A stretch of DNA of 64,000 nt from NCBI RefSeq assembly GCF_016904885.1, contig NZ_JADWYI010000001.1:4154001-4218000 (forward strand), written 5' to 3'. Within the stretch, counting starts at the first letter, position 1. Every line of letters begins with the position of its first letter. This DNA is from Archangium primigenium (GTDB lineage Bacteria; Myxococcota; Myxococcia; Myxococcales; Myxococcaceae). Under the pieces are notes generated by a model. It had not been told where the DNA came from. It searched no databases and saw only the letters and a program-made list of their open reading frames with translations. A program made the position numbers and the translations under genes. Shown in pieces: positions 32,990 through 41,313 of the stretch.

Positions 32990-34579
32990 ATGACCATCGG
33001 CTCGCTCGCGCTCGTCCTGCACGCCCATCTGCCGTTCGTCCGACACCCCGAGGACGAGAACTTCCTGGAGGAGGACTGGCTCTACGAGGCCATCTCCGAG
33101 ACGTACCTGCCCCTGCTGCTCGTGTTCGATCGGCTGGTGGAGGAGGGGATCGCCTTCCGGTTGACGCTCACGCTCTCGCCGCCGCTGCTTAGCATGCTGG
33201 GCGATGGGCTGCTCATGGGCCGCTATGCGCGCAGGCTCGATGCGCTGTGCGAGCTGGGCGCGCGCGAGGTGCACCGCACCCGGAACGATCCCGTCTTCGG
33301 GCCCATCGCGCACTTCCACCGGAGCCACTTCGAGTCCCTGCGCACGGCCTTCCACGGGCGCTACCAGCGTGACCTGGTGGGCGCCTTCCGCGCGCTGCAG
33401 GACGCGGGGGTGCTGGAGATCATCACCTGCGGCGCCACGCACGGCTTCCTGCCGCTGATGCAGCAGACGCCCGAGGCGGTGCGCGCGCAGGTCTCCGTGG
33501 CCGCCAACCACTACCGGCTCCACTTCGGGCGCAACCCGCCCGGCATCTGGCTGCCCGAGTGTGGCTACTTCCCCGGCGTGGAGCGCTTCCTCGCCGCCGA
33601 GGGCATCCGCTATTTCTTCGTGGACACCCACGGCCTCACGGATGCCACGCCCCGGCCCCTGAACGGTCCCTTCGCCCCCATCTACACCGAGGTGGGCGTG
33701 GCCGCGTACGGGCGGGATCCCGAGAGCAGTCAGCAGGTGTGGAGCGCCGAGCACGGCTACCCCGGCGATCCCGCCTACCGCGAGTTCTACCGGGACATCG
33801 GCTGGGAGCTGGAGCTGGAGCAGGTGCGACCCTTCGTGCAATCCACGGGCGCGCGCAAGAACACGGGCTTCAAGTACCACCGCATCACCGGCAAGACGCG
33901 CGACAAGCAGCCCTACGTGCCAGAGGCCGCGCGCGCGCGGGCCGCCGTGCACGCGGGACACTTCCTCTTCAACCGCCAGCGCCAGTTCGAGTGGCTCGCG
34001 GACAAGGTCCAGGGGCGCTCGCCCGTGGTGGTGGCGCCCTATGACGCGGAGCTCTTCGGCCACTGGTGGTTCGAGGGCCCCTGGTTCCTCGACGCGCTCC
34101 TGCGCAAGGTGGCCCTGGAGCAGGACACCTTCCGGCTCGTGACGCCCTCGGACGACCTGGCCGCGTTCCCCGAGAACCAGGTGGCCACGCCGCCGCTGTG
34201 CTCGTGGGGCGCGGGCGGCTACGCCCAGATGTGGCTGGATGGCTCCAACGATTGGATCTACCGCCACCTGCACCACTGCGCCCGGCTGATGGTGGCGCTG
34301 GCCAAGGACTTCCCGGAGCCCTCCACCCTGCGGCGTCGGGTGCTCAACCAGGCCGCGCGGGAGCTGCTGGCCGCCCAGGCCTCGGACTGGGCCTTCATCC
34401 TCAAGACGGGCACCATGGTGGAGTACGCCCTGCGCCGCACCCGCGAGCACCTGGAGCACTTCCAGCGCCTGCACGACCAGGTGCGCCAGGACACCATCGA
34501 CGAGGCGGCGCTCACCGCACGAGAGGGAACGCTCAACCTCTTTCCGGAGATCGATTACCGGGTCTACCGGCCCCTGTAG
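32990..34579 (+). CDS. GH57 glycoside hydrolase, 1,4-alpha-glucan branching-type
   Basis: 529 residues. GH57 barrel: LVLHAHLPFVRH at the start, the catalytic nucleophile Glu190 in IWLPECGY, acid/base Asp352 in APYDAELFGHWW, and the C-terminal helical domain (SDWAFILKTGTMVEYA). The pattern fits the GH57 branching enzymes (Thermotoga AmyC / Thermococcus TK1436 group) that build alpha-1,6 branches in glycogen. Starts 10 bases after the DUF4912 gene. Role: glycogen or trehalose-linked storage carbon metabolism. Branching rather than hydrolysis is inferred from the family. Confidence 0.88.
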   Translation: MTIGSLALVLHAHLPFVRHPEDENFLEEDWLYEAISETYLPLLLVFDRLVEEGIAFRLTLTLSPPLLSMLGDGLLMGRYARRLDALCELGAREVHRTRNDPVFGPIAHFHRSHFESLRTAFHGRYQRDLVGAFRALQDAGVLEIITCGATHGFLPLMQQTPEAVRAQVSVAANHYRLHFGRNPPGIWLPECGYFPGVERFLAAEGIRYFFVDTHGLTDATPRPLNGPFAPIYTEVGVAAYGRDPESSQQVWSAEHGYPGDPAYREFYRDIGWELELEQVRPFVQSTGARKNTGFKYHRITGKTRDKQPYVPEAARARAAVHAGHFLFNRQRQFEWLADKVQGRSPVVVAPYDAELFGHWWFEGPWFLDALLRKVALEQDTFRLVTPSDDLAAFPENQVATPPLCSWGAGGYAQMWLDGSNDWIYRHLHHCARLMVALAKDFPEPSTLRRRVLNQAARELLAAQASDWAFILKTGTMVEYALRRTREHLEHFQRLHDQVRQDTIDEAALTAREGTLNLFPEIDYRVYRPL

Positions 34580-34680
34580 GTCGTCGGGAACAGACGGGCG
34601 CGTCGCGTGTTGCGTCCCCATGGGGGCAGGTGCGGATCCCGCCTTGCCTTGGCGTCTTTGCGTCTTATCTCGGGAGCGAC

Positions 34681-36135
34681 ATGAACAAGCCACTGAGCCT
34701 TCCGCGGGGTGCCGTCGCCGGTGCCCTCATCCTGGTCCTTCCCACCCTGGCGCCCGCCCAGACGGCCGCCCCTCCCGCCGCCGGCCCCGTGCAGCCCGCC
34801 ACTCGGGAGGCGCAGGCCCTGCCCTCGCTCGCTCCGCTGGTCGAGTCGGTCAAGAGCGCCGTGGTCAACGTGGACGTGCAGTCGCGCGGGGGCGAGTCCG
34901 ACGAGATGTCGGTCGGGCAGAACCCCTTTGGCTTCTTCGGAGGGGATCCGCGCTCGGGCCGCCGCCGCGAGGCGCCGGTACGCCAGGGCACGGGCTCGGG
35001 CTTCATCATCGACCCCAAGGGCCTGGTGTTGACCAACAACCACGTCGTCGAGGGCGCGGTGTCCATCCGCGTGCGGCTGGATGATGGCCGGGCGTTCGAG
35101 GCGGAGATCGTCGGGCGGGATCCGCTCACGGACGTGGCGCTCATCCGGCTCAAGAAGGCGGAGAACCTGCCCACGGTGAAGCTGGGCGACTCGGACGCGA
35201 TGCGGGTGGGGGACTGGGTGCTGGCCATCGGCAACCCCTTCGGCCTGGCCTCGAGCGTGAGCAGCGGCATCCTCTCGGCGCGCGCGCGCAACATCCACGC
35301 GGGCCCCTATGACGACTTCCTGCAGACGGACGCGGCCATCAACCCGGGCAACTCGGGCGGCCCGCTGTTCAACCTCAAGGGCGAGGTGGTGGGCATCAAC
35401 ACCGCCATCGTGGGCGGGGGCACGGGCATCGGCTTCTCGGTGCCGAGCAACCTGGTCAAGGCGCTGCTGCCCCAGTTGGAGAAGTCGGGCGCGGTGACGC
35501 GCGCCTGGCTCGGCATCGGCATCCAGGACCTGAACGCCGAGCTGGCGCGGGCCCTCAAGCTGCCCGTCAACGAGGGCGCCATCGTCACCCTGGTCAACGA
35601 GGACTCGCCCGCGGGCCGCGCGGGCATGAAGCAGGACGACGTCATCGTGACGCTCGACGGGCAGAAGGTGGCCTCGGGCGGCGAGCTCACGCGCTCGGTG
35701 GCGCTCAAGACGCCGGGCAGCACGTCCACGGTGGAGCTCTACCGCGACGGCAAGAAGCAGACGGTGAAGGTGCAGCTGGGCACGCGGCCGGACATCGAGC
35801 GGGTGGGCGAGCGCTCGCGCAAGGGCGAGGACTCCGACGCGCAGTCCTCCAAGGCGCGCGTGGGCCTGTCGCTGAGCAACGTGGATCCGCGCATGGCGCA
35901 GCGCGCCGGCCTCAAGGCGTCCCAGGGCGCGCTCATCACCGAGGTGCAGCCGGGCTCTCCCGCCGAGCGGGCCGAGCTGGAGCCGGGCATGGTGGTGGTG
36001 GAGGCGGATCGCAAGCCGGTGACGAGCGCCGAGTCCCTGGCGGCCGTCATCCGCAAGACGCCCGCGGGCGGCACGGTGCTGCTGCGCGTGCTGTTGCCGA
36101 GCGGCCAGTCCCTGCGCGCCCTGTCCGTCCCCTGA
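34681..36135 (+). CDS. degP: DegP/HtrA-family periplasmic serine protease
   Basis: 484 residues from the ATG at 34681 (GGGAGC upstream), with a signal peptide ending ...LPTLAPAQ. The catalytic triad is His121 (NNHVVEG), Asp151 (TDVAL), Ser225 (GNSGGPLF). Two PDZ domains follow (about 275-370 with GAIVTLVNEDSPAGRAG, and 395-480 with GALITEVQPGSPAERA). This is the Do/DegP layout: periplasmic chaperone-protease that removes damaged proteins. The gene ends 1 base before the stop of the convergent diguanylate cyclase gene. Confidence 0.93.
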   Translation: MNKPLSLPRGAVAGALILVLPTLAPAQTAAPPAAGPVQPATREAQALPSLAPLVESVKSAVVNVDVQSRGGESDEMSVGQNPFGFFGGDPRSGRRREAPVRQGTGSGFIIDPKGLVLTNNHVVEGAVSIRVRLDDGRAFEAEIVGRDPLTDVALIRLKKAENLPTVKLGDSDAMRVGDWVLAIGNPFGLASSVSSGILSARARNIHAGPYDDFLQTDAAINPGNSGGPLFNLKGEVVGINTAIVGGGTGIGFSVPSNLVKALLPQLEKSGAVTRAWLGIGIQDLNAELARALKLPVNEGAIVTLVNEDSPAGRAGMKQDDVIVTLDGQKVASGGELTRSVALKTPGSTSTVELYRDGKKQTVKVQLGTRPDIERVGERSRKGEDSDAQSSKARVGLSLSNVDPRMAQRAGLKASQGALITEVQPGSPAERAELEPGMVVVEADRKPVTSAESLAAVIRKTPAGGTVLLRVLLPSGQSLRALSVP

Positions 36136-36136
36136 T

Positions 36137-38077
36137 TCAGGCCTTGGCCACGTGGGCGGCGGACGGATCGTGCGGCCGCGCCAGGCCCCGCTCCCGGCTG
36201 GGGTGTACCTCCATGCCGGGCGCGTAGGCGGTGACGCGGTTGCGGCCCCCGCGCTTGCTCGCGTAGAGCGCGGCGTCGGCGCAGTCCACCATCAAATCCT
36301 GCGCGGGCGCGTCCGTGGGCAGGGTGGCCACGCCGATGGACACGGTGATGTGGCCGCCCGGCTGGGTGGGTGAGGCGAGCAGGGGTGACTCCGCCACGGC
36401 GCGCCGCAGCTTCTCGCCCACCTCGTACGCGTCCTCCTTGGACACGTTGGAGAGCACCAGCATGAACTCCTCGCCGCCGTAGCGCGCGAGCGTGTCCACC
36501 TTGCGCACGCGGCCGCGCAGCGTGTCGCACACGCGCCGCAGCGCCTCGTCGCCCGCGCGGTGCCCCTCGGCGTCGTTGAGCTTCTTGAAGTGGTCGATGT
36601 CCACCATGAGGATGGACACCGGGGTGCCGTAGCGCTGGGCGCGCGCCACCTCCAGCTCCAGGCGGCTGAAGAGGTGGCGGCGGTTGGGCACGCCGGTGAG
36701 GGGATCCGTCAGCGTGAGCCGCACCGCCTCGGAGTGCAGCAGGGCGTTCTTCACCGCCGAGGCGACCTGATCGGCCACGGCGGTGAGCAGCTCCAGCTCC
36801 TCGGGCGCGAAGCTGGCCACCTCGGGCCGCTGGAAGTTGAGCACGCCGAGCACGGTGTTGGTGTGCACCATGGGCACGCACAGCATGGAGCCCCGGTCCT
36901 GGCCAGGCCGCAGGTCGCGCTGGGTGTAGCCGCTGGAGGGCTCGCCCACGTCCGGCACGTACACGCCGCGCTGGGTCGCCGCCGCGCGGCCACACGCGCC
37001 CTCGCCCGCCTGGAACGTCACGCCCTCGAGCCGCGGATCCTCGGGGAACGTGCTCTTGACCTCCAACTGGCCCTCGGCGTTGACGAGCATGATGGAGAAG
37101 TCGGGGATGTGCAGGCGCTCGGGCACCAGGTGGGTGATGCGCGCGAGCAGCTCGGGCAACTCGAGCGTGGAGTTGAGGGAGTGCGCCACGTCGAAGAGCA
37201 GGGCCAGGTCCGCCATGCGCTCCTCGAGCTCCTCCTTGGCCGACAGCTTCGAGCGCGTGGCCTGCAGGTCGCGGTGGGTGTCGATCTCCTCGGCCTTCAT
37301 GGACGTGAGGCGCGCGAGCATGGCGTTGAAGGCCGAGCCGAGCTGGGCGAGCTCGTCCGTGCCGCCGGTCTCGGCGCGCACCAGCAGATCCCCCTCCTCG
37401 GCGCGCCGCATGGCGGCGGTGAGCCGGCGCAGGGGGCGGGTGAGGAAGAAGTGCAGCGACACGCCAATGGCGAGGATGAGGATGGAGCCGAGCGCCAACA
37501 CCGCCGCCAGCGCGCCCCCGAGCGCATCGGTCAGCTCGCGGTGCACCGCGGGCTCGGCGACGCGCAGGTGCAGCATGCCCACCGGCGTCGTCCCGGCGTC
37601 CGGGTGGCAGCCCTCGCAGCTCGCGTCCCCGAGCGGCCGCAACACCTCCGTCTGGTGCTTGTCCGAGCGGGCCCACTGCGGCCCGGGCGAGGTCAGCAGC
37701 GCGGCGGCCGGATGGCGCTGGCCCACTTCCTGGGGCCGGGGGGACCAGCGGATGCGCCCATCCGGGGACAGGATGTTCAGCTCCGCGGTGGTGTCGACCA
37801 GGCGCGAGCGGGCGCCCAGCAGCGAGGCCACGGGGGCGTGGGGGGCCTGGCCCTCGGGGGTCGGCAGCCGGAAGGCCGCGCCGAGGAACTCCGCCAGCAC
37901 CATGGCCTCGTCATGGGTGGCGTCCCGCGTGGCCCGGCGGGCCTCCCACCAGAAATGTCCCAGTCCCACCAGGGCGGCCAGCAGCCCGGGAAGAGCGATG
38001 CTCCACAGGAGCTTCCGGCCAACGGAGGGAGGATGGGGCATAGGCGGGGAGGGGGGCCTCGGGCACCGTGCCGTCAT
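36137..38077 (-). CDS. membrane diguanylate cyclase with periplasmic c-haem motif, HAMP and GAF
   Basis: 646 residues (the ATG at 38041 is an alternative start). A membrane helix at ~22-45, a periplasmic sensor with one CEGCH c-type haem motif (154-158), a second helix at ~185-210, HAMP to ~265, a coiled coil, GAF (~290-450), and GGDEF (~460-625). The active loop is GGEEF and the product-inhibition site RKVD lies 5 residues upstream. It makes c-di-GMP from GTP, probably under redox, gas or haem control. Its end is 1 base from the DegP gene. Confidence 0.88.
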   Translation of the reverse strand: MTARCPRPPSPPMPHPPSVGRKLLWSIALPGLLAALVGLGHFWWEARRATRDATHDEAMVLAEFLGAAFRLPTPEGQAPHAPVASLLGARSRLVDTTAELNILSPDGRIRWSPRPQEVGQRHPAAALLTSPGPQWARSDKHQTEVLRPLGDASCEGCHPDAGTTPVGMLHLRVAEPAVHRELTDALGGALAAVLALGSILILAIGVSLHFFLTRPLRRLTAAMRRAEEGDLLVRAETGGTDELAQLGSAFNAMLARLTSMKAEEIDTHRDLQATRSKLSAKEELEERMADLALLFDVAHSLNSTLELPELLARITHLVPERLHIPDFSIMLVNAEGQLEVKSTFPEDPRLEGVTFQAGEGACGRAAATQRGVYVPDVGEPSSGYTQRDLRPGQDRGSMLCVPMVHTNTVLGVLNFQRPEVASFAPEELELLTAVADQVASAVKNALLHSEAVRLTLTDPLTGVPNRRHLFSRLELEVARAQRYGTPVSILMVDIDHFKKLNDAEGHRAGDEALRRVCDTLRGRVRKVDTLARYGGEEFMLVLSNVSKEDAYEVGEKLRRAVAESPLLASPTQPGGHITVSIGVATLPTDAPAQDLMVDCADAALYASKRGGRNRVTAYAPGMEVHPSRERGLARPHDPSAAHVAKA

Positions 38078-38210
38078 CTCCCCCGTGGTGAGTGGGTGGA
38101 TTGTCGGTGTGGCTGACGCACACTGTCAAACAGAGTTCACTTGGGATTCTCGCCGCGAGCCACGGAGTTGTTGCGTGCCGGGCCACGGCCCGTGCTCGGA
38201 TGGAGGTCGT

Positions 38211-38993
38211 ATGATCGCGCCCGCTGCCTCGTTCCTTCGCTCCGCGCTGCTGCCCGTACCCCACGGTTTCACGACGCGTGAGGGCGGCGTGTCCGAGGGC
38301 GTGCATGCCTCGCTCAACCTGGGCTTCGCCGTGAACGACGTGCGCGAGCACGTGGAGGAGAACCACCGGCGGCTGGCGGCCCGGGTGGGGGTGGAACTCG
38401 GCGCGCTGCACACGGTGCGGCAGGTGCACGGGGATCGGGTGGTGGAGGCCACGCAGGAGGGGCACGGGGAGACCCGGCGTCCGTTCGGCGAGGAGGCGGA
38501 TGGGGTGTGGACGGCGCTGCCCGGGCAGTGGGTGGCCGTGGGCACGGCGGACTGCGTGCCGGTGCTGCTCGTGGATCCGGAGCGGCGGTACGTGGCGGCG
38601 GTCCACTCCGGCTGGAAGGGGACGGACGCGCGCATCGTGGCGCGCGCGGTGGAGGCGCTGGTGGCCCGGGGCTCGCGCGCCGAGCGGCTCCTGGCGGCCG
38701 TGGGGCCCTGCATCCAGCGCTGCTGCTACGTCGTCTCCGAGGAGCTCGCCGGGCGCTTCACGTCCCGGTTCGGCGCGGAGGTGATCGCGCGCGAGGGCGC
38801 CCCGGGTGACACGCCGGTGCGGCTGGACCTGTCGCTCGCCGTGCGCCACACCCTGCGCGAGGCGGGCTTGCCCGAGGGGCAGGTGGACGTGCTGCCCGAG
38901 TGCACGGCGTGTGACGCCCGCCGGTTCTTCTCCCACCGTCGGGACGCGGGGCGCACGGGCCGCCACTTGAACTTCGTGGTGAACCGGTTCTGA
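38211..38993 (+). CDS. pgeF: peptidoglycan editing factor PgeF (YfiH/LACC1 family)
   Basis: 260 residues; the ATG at 38211 has GGAGGT 3 bases upstream. Family motifs are complete: HGFTTREGGVSEG, VRQVHGDRVV (His), GTADCVPVLL (Cys), VHSGWKGTDARI (His), GPCIQRCCYVV and the last TACDARRFFSHRRD. YfiH-type enzymes are purine nucleoside/adenosine-type enzymes in vitro and in E. coli prevent wrong L-Ser in peptidoglycan stems. It is divergent from the cyclase gene. Confidence 0.9.
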   Translation: MIAPAASFLRSALLPVPHGFTTREGGVSEGVHASLNLGFAVNDVREHVEENHRRLAARVGVELGALHTVRQVHGDRVVEATQEGHGETRRPFGEEADGVWTALPGQWVAVGTADCVPVLLVDPERRYVAAVHSGWKGTDARIVARAVEALVARGSRAERLLAAVGPCIQRCCYVVSEELAGRFTSRFGAEVIAREGAPGDTPVRLDLSLAVRHTLREAGLPEGQVDVLPECTACDARRFFSHRRDAGRTGRHLNFVVNRF

Positions 38994-39014
38994 TCGGCCT
39001 CCCAGGCCGATTTC

Positions 39015-39044
39015 TTGACGGTCTCCGGCGCTGCTTCCTATCCT
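39015..39044 (+). promoter_or_regulatory. sigma70-type promoter of the CpoB-like gene
   Basis: -35 TTGACG (39015-39020), 18-base spacer, -10 TATCCT (39039-39044). A start would be expected at about 39049-39052, on top of the GTG start codon at 39049, with no leader. Confidence 0.55.
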
Positions 39045-39048
39045 TGGG

Positions 39049-39912
39049 GTGGATCCCCCGAGGCCGTTCCCGGAGCGCCGCCCCATTCGCCGACTGATCG
39101 CCATCGCCCCCCTGTGCGCGCTGACCGCCTGCGCCACCACCGGTTCCGCCCCGTCGGCGGAGGTGGCGTCGCTCAAGGCCGAGGTGCGCGCCCTGCGCGA
39201 GACCCAGTCCCGGCTGGAGAAGCGGCTCGAGCGCGTGGAACTGCACGCGAGCGTGCGCCAGGCCCGTGCCGCCCAGGACGCTCCCGCCCCCGCGTCTTCC
39301 GCCGCCGCCTCCGCGGCTTCCACCTCCGCTCCGGTGGCCCCTTCCCTCCAGACCCCCGACCTGGCGGTGGTCAAGCTCAAGCCCCGCTTCGAGCCCGCCC
39401 CCAAGCTGCCGGTGAAGTTCGCCGTCGTCGAGCCCTCGACCGAGGACATGGAGATCTTCATCGCCAACGGCTCCGACGACGCCGACGCGGGCGAGAGCCC
39501 GCCGGACAGCGCGCCCGCGGAGCCGACGCTCGACCCCGTGCTGGAGGCAGCCTTCGAGCAGGCCATGGCCGCGCTGCGCACCGGCAACGTGGAGGGGGGC
39601 GTGAGCGGGCTGTTGAGCTTCGCGGAGAAGAACCCGGGCCATGCCCGCGCCGACAACGCGCTCTACTTCAGTGGCCTCGGGCAGATGGGGCTCAAGGAGC
39701 ACGGGGCCGCGGCCAAGACGTTCGAGCGGCTCATCGCGCGCTACCCGGCCGGTGACGCCGTGCTCGATGGGATGTTGCGGCTGGCCGAGTGCCGGCTGCG
39801 GCTCGACCAGAAAGACGACGCCCGGGCCCTGTACACCCGTATCCTCACGCAGTTTCCGGGCACGGCCGCCGCCACTCAGGCGGAGCAGCGGCTCGCGTCC
39901 CTCTCGCACTAG
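39049..39912 (+). CDS. CpoB/YbgF-like lipoprotein with coiled coil and TPR
   Basis: 287 residues from a GTG at 39049. Lipobox LTAC at ~22-25 gives an outer-membrane lipoprotein. Residues 35-70 form a coiled coil (EVASLKAEVRALRETQSRL), then an Ala/Pro linker, then TPR repeats (residues ~165-285; ARADNALYFSGLGQMGLKEH, GMLRLAECRLRLDQKDDA). This is the architecture of YbgF/CpoB, which works with Tol-Pal and peptidoglycan synthesis during constriction. No tol genes are in the window. It is followed 22 bases later by the LysM gene. Confidence 0.8.
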   Translation: MDPPRPFPERRPIRRLIAIAPLCALTACATTGSAPSAEVASLKAEVRALRETQSRLEKRLERVELHASVRQARAAQDAPAPASSAAASAASTSAPVAPSLQTPDLAVVKLKPRFEPAPKLPVKFAVVEPSTEDMEIFIANGSDDADAGESPPDSAPAEPTLDPVLEAAFEQAMAALRTGNVEGGVSGLLSFAEKNPGHARADNALYFSGLGQMGLKEHGAAAKTFERLIARYPAGDAVLDGMLRLAECRLRLDQKDDARALYTRILTQFPGTAAATQAEQRLASLSH

Positions 39913-39934
39913 CAGTCCGAAAGGAAGTCGTCCG

Positions 39935-41152
39935 ATGCGCTCGCGGATCTTCTCCTCGCTCCTCCTCGCCACCGTCCTCGCGCCGCCCGTCTGGGCCCAG
40001 AACGCGGAAGACGGACAGCAGGAGGCCGAGACCCCCGACGAGACCCAGGGCAGTGACGTGGTCGACGAGCCGGGGCGTCCCGCCCGGCCCGGCCAGTTCA
40101 CCGTTCCCCCGGGCACCAAGGGCCGTGAGTCCGCGCCCGGCGAGCGGCACACGGTGGAGCGGGGTGACACCCTGTGGGACTTGTCCCAGCGCTACCTGGG
40201 CAGCCCCTGGTACTGGCCCAAGGTCTGGTCCTACAACCCCGAGATCGCCAACCCGCACTGGATCTACCCGGGCAACAACGTGCGCTTCTTCCCCGCGGGC
40301 GAGGAAGTGCCCTCGCGCGTGGAGGCGGGCCTCGGTCCGTCCACCTCCCTGGGCGGGGACGACGTCTCCGAGCCCCAGTCGTCGGGCGCCGCGGTGGAGG
40401 TGACGGGCAACCTCACCTACAAGCCCAAGAACGTGCAGACGGTGACGACGCTGGCGTTCGTGACCACGCGCGAGCTCGACGAGTCGGGCCGCATCGAGGG
40501 CTCGCCCCACGGCGCGGAGATGCTGTCCTTTCCGGACACGGCCTACGTGCGCTTCAAGCGCAAGGGCGACGCCAAGGTCGGCGCCGACTACGTGGTGTTC
40601 CACACCGCCGAGCAGATCTTCCACCCGGTGACGCGCAAGCCCGTGGGCTACCTCACCGAGTTCGTGGGCAAGGTGCGCGTGACGGCGCTGGGCGACACCT
40701 ACGTCAAGGCGCAGATCACCGAGACGTGGGATCCCATCGCGCGCGGCGACCTGGTGGGCCCGCACGGCAACGACCGCACCGGCGAGGACGTGGTGCCCCG
40801 CCGCAACGAGAAGGAGCTCAAGGGCGTCGTCGTCACCTCGCTCGTGCCCTACCAGACGCTGACGGCCGAGCACTTCTTCCTGGTGATCGACAAGGGCAGC
40901 GCGGACGGCGTGCAGCGCGGCAACGTGTTCACCATCACCCGGCGGGGCGACCCCGCCCGGGAGCGCGTGCTCAACCTGGAGCTGCCCAGCAAGAAGAAGG
41001 TGGCGCCGTTCCCCTCGGAGAACATCGCCCTGTGCCTGGTGACCGAGGTGAAGGATCGCGCCTCCAACTGCCTGCTGACCCGCTCCCTCCAGGAAGTGGG
41101 CCCCGGCGACGAGGCCATCATGCGCGTGGATCCGGCCACCGCCCAGCGCTGA
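39935..41152 (+). CDS. exported LysM-domain protein
   Basis: 405 residues. ATG at 39935 (AAGGAAG upstream) with a signal peptide (MRSRIFSSLLLATVLAPPVWAQ). An acidic linker is followed by a LysM domain at ~70-125 (HTVERGDTLWDLSQRYLGSPWYWPKVWSYNPEIANPHWIYPG, split for reading), then ~270 residues of beta-rich sequence resembling FlgT- or DUF-type domains in myxobacterial envelope proteins. LysM binds peptidoglycan, so it is a periplasmic wall-associated protein. Likely one transcript with the CpoB-like gene. Confidence 0.85.
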   Translation: MRSRIFSSLLLATVLAPPVWAQNAEDGQQEAETPDETQGSDVVDEPGRPARPGQFTVPPGTKGRESAPGERHTVERGDTLWDLSQRYLGSPWYWPKVWSYNPEIANPHWIYPGNNVRFFPAGEEVPSRVEAGLGPSTSLGGDDVSEPQSSGAAVEVTGNLTYKPKNVQTVTTLAFVTTRELDESGRIEGSPHGAEMLSFPDTAYVRFKRKGDAKVGADYVVFHTAEQIFHPVTRKPVGYLTEFVGKVRVTALGDTYVKAQITETWDPIARGDLVGPHGNDRTGEDVVPRRNEKELKGVVVTSLVPYQTLTAEHFFLVIDKGSADGVQRGNVFTITRRGDPARERVLNLELPSKKKVAPFPSENIALCLVTEVKDRASNCLLTRSLQEVGPGDEAIMRVDPATAQR

Positions 41153-41222
41153 GCCGAGGCGCCCGGGGGCTCTTGACCCCTGGGATCGGCCCCCAAACGC
41201 CCAACCACCCAGGATGTCCCGC

Positions 41223-41251
41223 TTGACCACCGACGGTCAGGTGTTTATGTG
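41223..41251 (+). promoter_or_regulatory. sigma70-type promoter upstream of dprA
   Basis: -35 TTGACC (41223-41228), 17-base spacer, -10 TATGTG (41246-41251). The predicted start near 41258 is ~55 bases before the dprA ATG. A TATATA at 41281-41287 is a second -10-like site without a clear -35. Confidence 0.55.
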
Positions 41252-41313
41252 TGCCGGCCTCTTCCCGTCGGACCCATCTTCTATATAGGTGGCTCGGGGA
41301 AGGGGGTCGGGGC

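Noticed and set aside
32237-34693. 818-codon frame on the - strand across DUF4912 and GH57
   Set aside because: Pro/Arg/His-rich and antisense to two confident genes.
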